From contig NC_092348.1 of NCBI RefSeq assembly GCF_963676685.1, positions 24,961,386-25,025,385 on the forward strand: a DNA stretch of 64,000 nucleotides, given 5' to 3'. Both the position numbers and the translations under genes were made by a program. Below the pieces are notes generated by a model, which saw only the letters and a list, made by a program, of their open reading frames with translations, ran no database searches and was not told the origin of the DNA. Source of the stretch: Mytilus edulis. Lineage: Eukaryota > Mollusca > Bivalvia > Mytilida > Mytilidae. Position 1 is the first letter of the stretch, and every line of letters begins with the position of its first letter. Shown piece after piece: positions 13,026 to 25,645 of this stretch.

Positions 13026-13849
13026 TACTATAAATGAATATGTTTAAACAAGTAAATCTTGTTAATGTGTTGAGACACTCAATCATCTTATCAGTCAACT
13101 GTTTTTGGGATTGTGACGAATGCAGTGTCGATAGCAATCGTTTTTTCATGTAACTCTAATTGATCAGTTTTTTGTCTAACTTGAGTAGCACATTTTTCGT
13201 AATGAAATTCGTATTGTGAAAACATGCATGAGCATAATGTATTTGCTGAGATATGTAAACACCATACGATGCAGAGGGAATTTTATTGCTTCGTAATAGT
13301 GAGCGACAGTTTGTTAAATGTTTTAGTTTAAGGTCGTCAATCTGTGTAAATATTAAATTAACATGTCAAGAGTGATTAGGGTATACTGACAATGTGAAAT
13401 CAGTAAGATACAAATAAAATTTAAAACGATTCTTTGATTTGTGTTTTATTATCTTGCAGGAAAGTTCACTTACTACAGGGATTTCAGTCAATGATAGACG
13501 AATATGATAGAAAAGTTAAAAGTTAAAAACAGTATGTTGACCTCTGTATGTCTATTTCTGATTATATATCGTGTGGCTAATGTTTGTATTTAATTATCTT
13601 GAATCTGGAAATGTATTGCTCCAAATGTTATCTAAAAAGTACATATAGAGTCAAATAGGTATCTTATTTAAAAAGAAATATGCCTGATTTATACCTCGCC
13701 TACCAACCAAGATGGCCAACATGACTGAAATAGAACATACGGGGTAAAATTAAAGTTTTGTCTATTATTCTGAAAAACATTAAAAAGAGAGAAAATCTGA
13801 CAGCAGGATGTTGAGCTCTACCAATTGTCAAAACTGTCAGATGACGTCC

Positions 13850-14500
13850 AAAATTGGTTTCCATTCTTTAACTATAGTTTGTCCCAACCAATGTTATGGA
13901 ACTTAAACGCAATGCTTATTACCACAAATCCAAGATCAAGTTTGAATTTTGATGGCGTCACTTTTACTGCTCTAGAGTTTGGAAATGGAAAAACTGCTGA
14001 ACTTTTTATATCCGATCTTTAACTGCAGTTTGCCTTAAAAAATGGCATGGAACTTATATGCAATGAGTATACCACAAAACACAGGTCAAGTCTGAATTTT
14101 GATGACCTCACTTTTCCTCTTATGCCCTATATAAATGGGAAAAATACTGACTTTATCGTTTGTGTTTCTTAACTTAATATAAAAAAGAAGTATGGTATGA
14201 TTGCCAATGAGACAACTCTCCATATGAAACTGAATGACACAGGAATTAACAGCAATAGGTCATCGTACGGCCTTCAACAATGAGCAGAGCCCATACCGCA
14301 TAGTCAGCTTTAAAAGGCCTCGAAATGACAATGTAAAACAGTTCAAACGAGAAAAGTAACGGCCTCAAGCAAATTTTATGAAACTTATACACAATACTTA
14401 TTACAACAGAAGTTAGATCAAGAACAAATGTGGGTAGTGTCACTTTTGTCGTTATCAAGTTATGTCCCTTTCTAAAGTAATATGCGAACGGGGGCATTAT
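13850..14500 (+). repeat. Degenerate tandem repeat with inserted family B repeat
   Basis: Three diverged units of about 140-160 bp share ATGGAACTTA..GCAAT, ACCACAAA..CAAGATCAAGT, GAATTTTGATG and TCACTTTT. They start near 13850, 14010 and 14370. A family B repeat (14187-14370, minus; TGGTATGATTGCCAATGAGACA) interrupts the array. Confidence 0.55.
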
Positions 14501-15115
14501 CTGTGTCCCATGGACTCATTTCCCATTTTAATATAGGATTAATTGCCCTAAAATGACAAATTGTTTTGCCTACTATCTTGAAAATTATAATAGATACAGA
14601 AAAACTTAATGGTGATCAGCAAGGTCAGTTCTACAAATGAGACAACATGATCGAAATCGTTAATCGACTCCTTAATACAGATAATGTCCATTGATGATGA
14701 TTTTGACTATTTTTTTGACTATTTTTTTTGGGGGGGGGGGGAGAAGGAGGGCTTTTTTTACCTTATATCTTGGATTGTAAATAACAAGAAAGCTTAAGGT
14801 CTAACTTTAAATCATTGTAACAAAATTCAACTGATAAATATTAATATTTTTACAAACGTAGATTTTATTTGGTTGATTTTTAATGTTTTTAAATTGGCAT
14901 TTTTAGGGGACATAGTTCATTTTCTGAAAGAATATACATGAACTTTTGCTATCTTAAATTTTAGCCGGATAAAACGCACGGTGACCCTATTGTATCTATT
15001 GATATTCTCAAAGCATTTTCTTAAAGCTATCTTCTCGCATTTTGTTTTCAATTCTACAATTTAGATTAGCTTCTGATCACATCATGCGGTTTTTCTCCGT
15101 ATAATCCATACAAAT

Positions 15116-17216
15116 ACCGCGCTGAAGTACGTTCACTATTCATTTTCCATTATTCAAAATTCAATAATGACTAATGAAATAGTTCATTATTCACTATTCA
15201 ACGTTAAGTGTTGAATAATGAAAAATGAAATAGTTTAAATTTCAGTATTCAAATTGAAAAGTGAATATTATAATGAAATAGAATTATATTTTTTGACTGT
15301 GACACTATATATATCCCGTTTTTCATAATTCGTCATTTTCGTATGATCTAACTAATTTAAACAATTTTGTAAGAAATGAATCAAAACACTATGTGAAATA
15401 ATGCCGGATCTTTTTAATTTATTTATTTTGTTTCGAAGGATAAACTAGTGGGTTTTCCTAACTATTTTTAACAGAAATTCCTTGGTTTAATGTATAGACG
15501 ACCTGAATACCAAAATACATGTATATATAAAAATCAAAATACTAAACATTGTCTTTTCTATTTTCACAAGATCTTTGTTTAATCTTAATCCTCTGATTAT
15601 AGATATATCATGTCGATTGTGCCGCAATGACCATTAGAGGGGTTACGGAGATTTAAATGCCAAAATACGCGTGAAATTAAGAAATAGCCAATTTTGAATA
15701 ATGAAATGGATATTTTTAATAATGGAATGGACTGCTACAACCCTTCAGCCCCTAATAACAGATATACATTATGGCTCATTCGAAAGCTTAACGTATTGCT
15801 ATACCTTATACGTCATTCAAAAGCGTACCAACAGAGAAACAAGAGGTATATAGCCTATAGCTATACAAAGAGGAATAAAATGGGTATATAAATATTGACC
15901 ATTAGAGGGGTTACGGAGGACGCAAATGCCAAATACGCGTATTTTTTTGTAAAATACTTCGTGTAGAAAAAAAGCGTTTGTAAACAATTATTTACATTAA
16001 TTTCAGAACCTATGGCCAGTCTAGCTATGAAAATACGGAGAGTCAAAACAGTAAATAGGCCATACAACATGTAAAAAACAATCTTTATGTTCTTATTAAC
16101 CGTATTTGAAGGCTAAATTAGAACTCAGCTGTCTAAAAATGAATTTTATTGCACTATAACTTTCATACCCACCGTGACCAAAATACGAAACCAAACTCAT
16201 TACTGTGTATTGCTACCTTATACGTCATTCAAAAGCGTTCCAACAGAGAAACAAGAGGTATATAGCGTATAGCTTTACAAAGAGGAATAAAACGGTTATG
16301 AACAGTATGTCCCGCAATGACCATTAGAGGTGCCAAAAGACACGTTGTTAAAAACAGTTTTGTTACTCTATCAAGGTTTCAAATGGTGTATTAAGGTTTC
16401 GTGAATAAGAGGCTGACTGGTTGCAGCAGTCCATTGATTCCATTATTCAAAATAAGCTATGTCTTTTAATAGTCACATGCATTTCGATATTTAGGTCCTT
16501 CGTTTCTCCTCTAATAGGCGACGAGGAACACACTGACCATATAACTTTTGCTCCTCTATTAATAAGCTTTCGATTGAGGTATAAGGTATAAGTGTAAATA
16601 GGGGTTGAAGGGCCGCAGCAGCCATTTTTTTATTCAAATTATCCATTTCATTATTCAAAATTGACTATTTCTTAATTTTCACGCGTATTTTGGCATTTTG
16701 GTCCTCTCCGTAACCCCTCTAATGGTCATTGCTGTACAATTAGCATGTCATATCTATAATCAAGGGATGAAGAATAGCAAAGGTCCAGTGAAAATAATAA
16801 AAGACAACGTAAAGTATTTGAATTTTTATATATTTATTGTATTCAGGTCGTCCATACATTAAACCAAGAAATTTCTGTTAAAAATAGTTAGGGAAATCCT
16901 CTAGTTTTTCCTCCGAAACTAGATAAATAAACAAAGTTTAAAATTTCAAAGAGTGTTTGGATTTTTTTGTCTGATATTAATTTGAATATTTGTAAGATCA
17001 AAATTACGAATTCTGTAATACGGGATATAGTGTCACAGTCAAAAAATATTATTCTATTTCATTATTCACTTTTCAACTTGAATACTGAAACAAAAACTAA
17101 TTCATTATTCATTATTCATCACTTAACGTATAGTGATTAATGAAATAAAATATTTCATTATTCATTATTGAATTTTGAATAATGGAAAATGAATAATGGA
17201 CGTACTTCAGCGCTGT
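15116..17216. mobile_element. Long-terminal-inverted-repeat fold-back DNA transposon (Mutator-like, non-autonomous)
   Basis: Both ends begin with AC(C/A)GCGCTGAAGTACGT in inverted orientation. The inverted arms extend about 700 bp (15116 to about 15830, and about 16500 to 17216), sharing TATTCATTTTCCATTATTC, TTGACTGTGACACTATAT, AACTATTTTTAACAGAAATT and GGGGTTACGGAG. The element is flanked by a perfect 9-bp duplication CATACAAAT (15107-15115 and 17217-17225). Long arms plus 9-bp duplications are typical of Mutator-like elements. The centre holds direct repeats of about 75 bp, 413 bp apart (15808 and 16221), and several copies of GACCATTAGAGGGGTTACGG. No transposase frame is visible, so the element is non-autonomous. 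Confidence 0.85.
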
Positions 17217-17414
17217 CATACAAATTGTGTCATTTTGTCACAACCTGTAGCTTGCGAAAAATGCTCGGTAACCTATCATATTTATTAAATTTTTGAACAT
17301 TTATTTACACAGTTCATATATACAATTTTGTACTACGTTATGGCACATTCTAGCATTTTAAATCTAAACTTCCATACCACTTTAAAGAAGATTTTCATCT
17401 ATCTTTTTTTTAAG

Positions 17415-18660
17415 TTTTGTCATATATTATAGAGTACATACAATCTAACTCTCTTTCATCTTGTAGCAGTATTAAAACATTTGACTTTTCTACTCTTTGC
17501 ACAAGTATTCCACATTCCAAACTAAAAGACAAATTGAAAGAGTTGGTATTACTTTGCTTCATAAAAAAGAATGGCCAACGTAGATACAAGTATCTTGTCT
17601 TAGGGAGGGATAAATCATACTTTGTAAAGAATCACTCTGATTCAAACAAAAAATTCTCTGAAACCGATATTATCAAGATGCTTGATTTCTTGATTGACAA
17701 CATATTTGTAACGTTCGGAGGACGTGTTTTTCAACAGACTGTCGGCATCCCAATGGGAACAAACTGTGCCCCTCTACTTGTCGACTTGTTTCTTTATTAT
17801 TATGAGGCTGACTTCATGCAGGAACTTCTTAGGAAGAAAGATAAGAAGTTAGCAATATCCTTTAACTCTACTTTCCGCTATATAGATGACGTTCTTTCAC
17901 TAAACAATTCAAAATTTGGTGACTATGTGGAACGCATCTATCCCATCGAATTGGAGATAAAGGATACTACAGATACAGTTAAGTCGGCATCATATCTTGA
18001 CTTACATCTAGAAATTGACAATGAGGGTCGGTTGAAAACAAAACTTTACGACAAAAGAGATGATTTCAGCTTTCCAATTGTGAACTTTCCATTTCTAAGT
18101 AGCAACATTCCAGCAGCACCTGCATACGGGGTATATATCTCCCAATTGATACGATATTCCCGTGCTTTCATTTCCTATCATGATTTTCTTCATAGAGGGT
18201 TACTGCTCACAAGGAAGCTATTAAACCAAGAGTTCCAAATGGTGAAGTTGAAATCATCCCTTCGTAAATTTTACGGACGCCATCACGAGTTGGTTGACCG
18301 TTATGGAATAACCGTTTCACAAATGATATCGGATATGTTCCTTACGTCGTAACTACAATCCCCTTCCCTTTCACGAATGTGACCTACCGAATTAGACTAT
18401 TTACCGGATTTGTAATCACATAAGCAACACGACGGGTGCCACATGTGGAGCAGGATCTGCTTACCCTTCCGGAGCACCTGAGATCACCCCTTGTTTTTGG
18501 TGGGATTCGTGTTGTTTATTCTTTAGTTTTCTATGTTGTGTCATGTGAACTATTGTTTTTCTGTTTGTCTTTTTCATTTTTAGCCATGGCGTTGTCAGTT
18601 TGGTTTAGATTTATGAGTTTGACTGTCCCTTTGGTATCTTTCGTCCCTCCTTGATATTGT
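17415..18660 (+). mobile_element. Penelope-like retroelement, family 1, 5'-truncated, with RT frame and 3' tail
   Basis: The open frame (17417-18352, 311 codons) covers the reverse transcriptase palm. FDFSTLCTSIPHS is motif A, GIPMGTNCAPLLVDLF is motif B, and FRYIDDVLSL is motif C with the DD pair. LDLHLEI, KLYDKRDDFSFPIVNFPF and YGVYISQLIRYSRA follow. The N-terminal WLPKLHK region seen in family 2 is missing. I see no GIY-YIG endonuclease. The tail (18353-18660) carries ACGACGGGTGCCACATGTGG, GGAGCACCTGAGATCACC and a terminal TTTGGTATCTTTCGTCCC; it recurs elsewhere as solo copies. Assignment to the Penelope-like group rests on the RT motif style plus WLPKLHK in the sister family. The first in-frame ATG is not a real start. 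Confidence 0.75.
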
Positions 18661-18829
18661 TTTTTTATCATTTTTCTTTCCTTCTTACTTGCATACATTG
18701 CTTCACTATTCAATGAATTTAGTCTTGTTTTATAAATTTTGTACATATTGTCAAATGATTTTGTTACTTTGTTTGCATTCAGCTTTTTGCATTTGAACGT
18801 CAAAACTATTCCCGATACATGTCAGTCTA

Positions 18830-20947
18830 TTTGCTTCATATGAAAAAGCTGCCAAACATCCATCCTGATGCGCATGAATATCTTTCATCTGGTTGTTTTT
18901 GTGTTCATAGAAGCTCTCATTGATTTTCTAGATCTCCAGTTGACCAAACAATCGAGCAAACATTGAACAGAGATACAAAAACAAGAGGTGGCATTGTTGG
19001 TTTCGGATTAAATAAAAGTTTTGTAAATGTTGGTTGTTAAATGCACATGAAAGAGCTTCAATGTCACCAAAATGTCGAGGTTTGGCAGGAATTGTTAACC
19101 CTGAAGCATCCGCACAAAAAGAACTTGGGAAAACTCGAATAAAGCGAGATAAAACTGACGTTTTGGTCCAGACACTGCAAAGGTGGACAAATCCATTTGA
19201 AACAGATGAGCAGTTATCTGGCTTCTCCTCGGGTACTGTTGCTTCTTCGGAATTAATGTGCGGCCTTCCAAACGCGTATGGAAAGGGAAAGTCGGCATTA
19301 GAAAATTTAATTACTGAACGGCTTATTCAAAAGTTAACCAATTTCTTCAAACCAATCAAAAGACAATCATTGCTTACATTTTCAACATAGGAAATAAAAG
19401 GTTAACAGTTAATGGCTGATAAGAACAACATCACATTGAAAATAGATAAAGATATTTTTGGTAGCCTGCTTGTCATAGCCCAGACAAGACAGTTGGATAT
19501 GCAAGAGGTACTCCAGTTTGCATTGGTCTCTTACAAACGTTCATGATACACCTGTAAAGACAAATAAATCTGTCCTAGGTGGTCTTTAAGAAAAGGACTT
19601 TGAAAAAATGCAAGCCATTACTGAGGAAATCATGATGTTACGGCAGTTATTCAATCCATCACAAGGTCCAAGTACTTTTTCTGATTTGGCAAATGTTTTT
19701 AAAACCATCCTTCCAGTTTCAAAAAGAGCTCCCCGCATTGATTTTGTCGCTGATCAGTATCCCACAAATACCATAAAATAATTAGAACGGGATCGCAGGT
19801 CCTTGGGAGGGCAAATCATTACAATAATTTCGAGACCATCACAATCGTGTCCTCGGCAAAGGAAGACATTTTTGTCAGTTGGTAGAAACAAAGTTGCTCT
19901 TGTTGAATTCTTTGTGTCGAAATGGAGTAAACAATCCTATAGATTTACGCTTGAAGGAATCGATTTGTTTGTATCTCATGGAAGTTTGTGCCACAAAATT
20001 ACTTTTGAAAATAAAATAGTGACAAGTGTAAAATGCACTGACCTTCTAAGCAAATAGGAAGAAGCCGACACAAAAATGTTGCTTCATGCAAAACACGCAG
20101 CTGACAAAGGTTACGATTCCATTGTAATAAAATCTCCTGACACTGTATTGGCCTGCTATTTTCAGAATTCAGCAGTTCAAACATTATTATTCTGAAAGTT
20201 ACGTCTTCCAAATGCAGATTATTAAATGTGCAATCAATGTGCGCAAAATTGAGGGAGAATGTTTGTAGAGCACTGCCAGGATTTCACGCCTTTACTGGTT
20301 GTGATTCAGTTAGTGCTTTGTCTGGTAAAGGAAAAAAGCAAAGCATTCCGCGTTTGACACGTTTTGTGGAGTTTTCAGAAGGTCTATCCCGTCTTGGTGA
20401 AACTTTTGAAGAGGTAGGCGAGGAACTGTCAAAAACACTCAAGAGGTTACTGTGTGCTATATATGGCTACGAGAATAATAACATCAATGATTTAAGATTC
20501 AGAATTTTTTGCAATGCAAAAAACATTCATTGTCATCTACTGCCCCCAACAAAAGATGCAGTGTTAAAGCACATCAAACGAGCCAATTTTCAGGCAACGA
20601 TTTGGAAATCTACTCTTCAACACAACACTGTTCCATCGCCAAACAACCATGTTTGGATTGTTAAGAACGATTTGATCAGCATCAATTGGCGAGACCAACT
20701 GCCAGCGTTAGATGCTTTATTGATACTGATAAGCTGTTCATGTAAAGCTGGTTGTGCCACCAAAAGATGTTCATGTGTTCGACCAGGTTTATCCTGTACA
20801 GATGGCTGCAAGTGAACGAATGCTTGTAGCAACAAGAATAATCAAATCGTTGATATGGCTGACGATGACGACGAAGATGAAGAAGATGATTGTGATGATA
20901 CATCGGTAGATGGCGTTGACGAAAATGAAGATGATTCTATGGATTGA
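18830..20947 (+). pseudogene. Decayed multi-copy gene with PIN-nuclease-like motifs and Cys-rich C-terminus
   Basis: Recognisable blocks run in order but in shifting frames. They are LPNIHPDAHEYLSSG and SPVDQTIEQTLNRDTKTRGG (18850-19010), then after a frameshift WLLNAHERASM and VNPEASAQKELGKTRIKRD (19030-19390). A degraded middle with many stops follows (19390-20045). EADTKMLLHAKHAA and IKSPDT come next (20058-20150), then LPGFHAFTGCDSVSALSGKG (from 20228) and a tail CSCKAGCATKRCSCV. The spaced acidic motifs EADT, SPDT and GCDS resemble the metal-binding residues of FEN1/PIN-type nucleases; that reading is inference. TGA replaces an expected codon at about 20815 inside the Cys-rich tail. Beyond it the frame continues through an Asp/Glu-rich end to a stop at 20945-20947. 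It is intronless, so possibly a retrocopy or transposon-borne gene. I do not know an accepted family name. Confidence 0.7.
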
Positions 20948-20949
20948 CC

Positions 20950-21540
20950 TTCATAATGACCTTAAAATGTGGCAATTCTGTTGTTAAAAGAACTTTAATA
21001 TAGATCTTGAAACCCTGACAGTTCTTTTATTTTTTAGTACTATGTGTGTTTTTTAATGACTGTGATGTACATTGCTTATGTTTGTGTTTGTCATTGATTT
21101 CATGTTTTTTCCCTTTCTTACCTTTGAATTTTGTTCAACTGCCTTTAGTTTCTTGATGCTCTATGTTTCAATGTAAAAAATATACCTTTTTTTATCAAGA
21201 AAACTAGTGTGTATGCTTTGTTTCATTCAAAATCATGAATTTTGGATATTATCCTCCCCCTTTTTTTTCTTGGTCCTATACGATTGAAAATTAAATAAAA
21301 ATTAGCCTCCGTATTAATAAGATATGATTTGTTCAATTTAATAAGAGAAATAGTACCGAATACTTGGTTATTTTTTCTTTTTTCTGTATATATGTGTTAA
21401 ACAAAATTTTTGATATACTCTAAAATAAGACCCCTTTTGGACACTTTTTCAAAAGTCTAACACCTCTTAGAATATTCTTCAGACATTACTCTTTAGATTT
21501 ATACAAAAAAATTGCGGTACCCTGGGGTGTAACACAGAAC
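20950..21540. other. Gene-free AT-rich spacer
   Basis: Nothing supportable. It may hold 3' UTR-like remnants of the preceding pseudogene, and a C/T-rich run near 21255. Confidence 0.4.
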
Positions 21541-21624
21541 TGAAATTTTACCTTACCAGCTGATGGACTAAAATAAAACTCTTTCTGTTTTCTCTTCAAA
21601 ATATTCTCGACCTTTTTAAAAAAA

Positions 21625-22622
21625 CATACCGATTTTTCTACCCTTTATACCACTTTGCCTCATATTCTAATTAAGAAAAAAATCACATCCCTTATTAACT
21701 GGGCATTTAAAAATTCAGAATGTGAGTATATATGTTCAAACTCTTTTAGGTCATTTTTTAGTAGCAATAAACAAAAGAACTATGTCAATTGTACATGCTT
21801 TGATACTATATATGCGTTTGAATTTTTACTTGATAACTTTTTTGTTCGCTTTGGAGATTCTGTATATCGTCAAGTTATTGGAATTCCAATGGGGACTAAC
21901 TGTGCACCACTTATTGCGGACCTGTTTTTGTATGGTTATGAGTTACAATTTATGACTAAAATTAACAAAGACCCATCGAAACAACATTTGACACAAAAAT
22001 TTAACAATACTTTTAGATATTTGGATGATATATTGGCTCTCAATCATGACGACTTCGGTATGTATACTAAAGAAATTTATCCTGTTGAACTTACTTTAGA
22101 TAGAGCTAATACTAACAATGACCACTGCCCTGTCCTCGATCTTGATATCTATATCATTAACGGGAAGCTTAATACAAAAATTTATGATAAAAGAGATGAT
22201 TTTTCATTTCCTATCGTTAATTATCCATTTTTAGATGGTGACGTTCCCTTGTCACCATCTTATGATGTTTATATATCTCAACTTGTACGATTCGCTCGTG
22301 TATGTAACAACGTTTTAGATTTTAGCGAGAGAAATTTATGTATTACTGAAAAATTATTACACCAGGGTTTTCGATATCACAAACTGGTCAAAACATTTAC
22401 TAAATTTTATCACCGTTATAATGAAATAATTCGTAAATATAACTCAACATGTAGACATCTTATATGTTCAGGTATTTCACATCCAATCTTTTATAATAAT
22501 ATTCTTTACAAAGCACAAAAATGTCAGTATTCACCTGAAAGCTTACAAAACCTGTAAACAGACTTATTAAGAAGGAATATAGTTACGATACTGTTGTCAG
22601 GTCATTAAAGATTGCATATTTA
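21625..22622 (+). mobile_element. Penelope-like element, family 2, truncated at both ends
   Basis: It starts at the motif A region (FSTLYTTLPHIL-like, with the first bases in another register). It then has an open frame of about 300 codons (21655-22557) with GIPMGTNCAPLIADLF (motif B), FRYLDDILAL (motif C), KIYDKRDDFSFPIVNYPF and YDVYISQLVRFARV. It is close to the copy at 53039-54240. The 3' end stops at about 22622 in AGATTGCATATTT, without the long tail seen at 54300-54975. The inverted partner segment at 29100-29430 lacks it, so it is either an insertion in this arm or a loss in the other. Confidence 0.75.
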
Positions 22623-22762
22623 AGTAATATTGATTATCTTTCTTCAGAAAAATCTGTACAAGCAAACATTCAATGAAGAAAAGGAGAATCCGCCTATTGT
22701 GTAAAAAAAATCCTATACAAATTACAACATACCATACTTCTTCTTTTACACCAGATTTTTAA

Positions 22763-23373
22763 AGTGGCACTAGCTGTCATATTCATCTTCACCGATTTGA
22801 TCAAATTCTTATATTTGATTTATAACCATGTAACTATATATGATCCAAATTATAAAAAGTCTTATATAAACAATTTACAGGTCATGGACTCGATAATATG
22901 TACCTTTGTTTCGTGTGTATTTTAGTCTTCATGGCATCTAACTAACTGTCGAGTTGGTCTTCGAAAACTTCCGATTGTCATATAAGTGATATAAACATAA
23001 ATATAGTCTAAGATATAAACACAAAGCGAACACGTCCATTTTATGTGCATGGATTAAATAAGTCAATCAAATGATTTATCTTTGTTTCACTTTAAATGTT
23101 GACATTCTTTTCCTTTAAATAAACGAACACGCAGACTGCATGTATTATCCATCTCTAGCTAAGGGGATAAATGGAAGTTCACATGAATACATTTTAATGA
23201 GGTCGAATTCACTTCAAGTGCATAATTCATCATCAATGTTTGGTACATTAATTTGACAAAATTGAACAATACTGGCTGCTCAAAGCGAGTTATTATGTCA
23301 CTATTTCATTAATGATTGAACCACAAACAAATCATATTTTAGATTTTTTATGTGTCTTGTAGCTAGTGCCCCT
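22763..23373. mobile_element. TTAA-type MITE (left-arm copy)
   Basis: The terminal inverted repeats read AG(T/G)GGCACTAGCT at both ends. TTAA flanks lie at 22759-22762 and 23374-23377, as in piggyBac-type targets. There is no coding capacity. The counterpart at 28491-29044 was copied with its flanks by the inverted duplication rather than inserted independently. Confidence 0.7.
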
Positions 23374-23442
23374 TTAACTTAAATTTTACTTGATTAACCT
23401 TTATTTAAAATAACAACCTAAAATGGACTGCTCCCAAGTCCA

Positions 23443-24893
23443 AGTCCCACTAGACCACAATCGCACAACGCTTACCGCGATCTAAAGATAAATTTAATTC
23501 GTGGTGAGGTCGTGGTATGAGCGGCATGAAAATGTAAATTTTCGTTGCTTTCACGATGCTACTACGTCCTCGTTACGCTTCTACAACGATCCCGCTACGA
23601 TTATACCACGTTCTCGCGGCGCTTATTCTGCGACCTCACTACGCTTGTCAAGATCTTTCTACGCTCTTCACGTTGTAACTACGACCATACCACGAGTGTT
23701 CCGATTGCAACACGATCTTACTGCGATTATAGCAAGTTCTTACCACGATTATACTAATGTTACGTTCATACCGCGATCTTACTACGTTCTCAGCAATAAC
23801 GTCAACATCGTGTTCCTATCAATACAGTTCCATTCTTTCTATTTCTGATTTAATACGTAGATTTCTCAGAAACAATATTCATGCCACCAAAATCTACTAC
23901 AACACGAGGGTTTGGTGGTAGGGGTTGATGTAGTGGCAGAGGGAGCAAAGTAACGAACCCTGATCAAGCAGAGATGTCGGACCGACCAATCCGATCTAAA
24001 TTACAACCTATTGCTGGTCAATAAGCTCAATTGACGATATTTAGTTAACGATAGTAGAGATGACACAGATTTGTTAATAGATATAGGAAGATGTGGTATG
24101 AGTGCCAATGAGACAATTCTCCATTCATGTAACAATTTATAAAAGTAAACCATTATTTCAAGATACAATCTTCAACATGGAGCCTTGGCTCACATCGAAC
24201 AGCAAGCTATAACGGTACGGCCTTCAACACGGAGCCTTTAAAGGGCCCAAAAATACTAGTGTAAAACCATTTAAACGGGAAAACCAACGGTCTAATCTAT
24301 ATAAAAACGAGAAGCATGGTTAAGTCGTTAGAGCAAATGGATAATTACATTCAGACAAACAAAATCTAGGGAGCTTTTTTACATATTTTATGTGAAAATG
24401 ACAATGAGAATGATGGTCGTAATGTGAACGTAGTTAGGTCGTAAGAAGAGCGTGATGAGGACGGCAAGGGCGTGCTAGAATCGTACTGTGGTCGTGAACA
24501 GCTTGGCACAGTCGTAGTGGAAGCTTAGTTGGGTCGCGGAGTGGGGGACGTGATTGTCGTAGTGAGGTCGTGATTAGGTCCCTGTGAGATCGTAGTGCAG
24601 TCTCTCCGAATACAATCACGCTTTCGCTACGCTCTCACTACGATTGTACAGCGACCTATGCGATCTTACTACGATCTTAGTGCGCTCTTACTACGCTTCT
24701 ACTACGACCTTATGTCGCCACAGCCGCACCACGATTGTTTTGAACATGTTCAAAGTTGGCCACGTTCTTCACGATCTTTAAGACCTCACCACGACAATGA
24801 TACGACCTTACTGCGATCTACACGATCGTACTACGATCATCAAAATTTGCATTTTTTTCACAGATCGTAGTGCGATCGTGGCCTAGTGGGACT
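23443..24893. mobile_element. TACGA-rich terminal-inverted-repeat element with nested insertion
   Basis: The ends match in inverted orientation: AGTCCCACTAGACCACAATC and, at the right end, AGTCCCACTAGGCCACGATC. Between them are dozens of short CTACGA/TCGTAG motifs: forward at 23550-23800, reversed at 24415-24600, forward again at 24600-24870. A family B repeat (24085-24310, minus) is nested inside. No clear target duplication and no transposase were seen. The right arm of the inverted duplication lacks this element. Confidence 0.65.
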
Positions 24894-25179
24894 GCGGTAT
24901 TACCCCTTTTTTTGACATTGTCAGTATTTTTGTAATTTTACTTTTAACTAAACTTTTGACAATATTTTCATGAATAAGATTTTTTTCTCTCTCATTAAGT
25001 AAGAACCATATTCTCTTATTACAATATATGTGTATGTACGTTCAACATAGTGTATTTTTATTCATGAAGTTGATTGCTTAATTGATCAAATGATATTTAA
25101 CGCCATATTTGCTTGTTTTTGTAGTGATGAAGATTAAAGCACAATGTTGACTGTTGTACGCCTATTTTTGACATTTTTA

Positions 25180-25645
25180 CCTATTATGTCTGTTAGTTTT
25201 GTTCACATATCGTTGTCAATTTAATGGACTTTTTTGCGACTGTCATACAACTTAAGCTAGCTATAAAAAACAGCTTTTGTTTTTCGTTCATTTTTTTTAT
25301 ATAAATAAGGCCGTTAGTTTTCTCGTTTGAATTGTTATACATTGTCATAACGGAGCCTTTTATTGCTGACTATGCGGTATGGGCTTTGCTTATTGTTGAA
25401 GGCCATACGATGACCTATAGATGTTAATGTCTGTGTCATTTTGGTCTCTTGTGGACAGTTGTCTCATTGGCAATCATACCACATCTTCTTTTTATAATTA
25501 ATCGACATGGCTGTACCAAGTCAGGAATATAATAGTTGTTATCCATTCGTTTGATGTGTTTGAGCATTTGATTTTGCCATTTGATTACAGACTTTTCGTT
25601 TTGAATTTTTCTCGGAGTTCAGAATTTTTGTGATTTTACTTTTCT
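25180..25645 (+). repeat. Family A repeat split by a family B repeat
   Basis: The family A 5' part (25180-25285: GTTAGTTTTGTTCACATATCG, GCGACTGTCATACAACTT) resumes at 25510-25645 (GCTGTACCAAGTCAGGAATA, GATTTTGCCATTTGATTA). Between them lies a plus-strand family B repeat (25300-25495: GGCCGTTAGTTTTCTCG, GTTGTCTCATTGGCAATC). This is a nested insertion. Confidence 0.7.

Larger units (their letters stand above)
21545..25040 (+). repeat. Left arm of a large inverted duplication
   Basis: Segments 21550-21625, 22625-23400 and 24945-25040 match, in reverse complement, 28385-29435. Examples are AAAACTCTTTCTGTTT.CTC, AATATTGATTATCTTTCTT, CTGTACAAGCAAACATT and TTTTTTTCTCTCTCATTAAG. The left arm is longer because it carries the PLE fragment (21625-22622) and the TACGA element (23443-24893). 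Confidence 0.75.

Noticed and set aside
23501..24870. Several open frames rich in Arg/Ser/Tyr
   Set aside because: They arise from the CTACGA/TCGTAG word array and exist on both strands; not coding.
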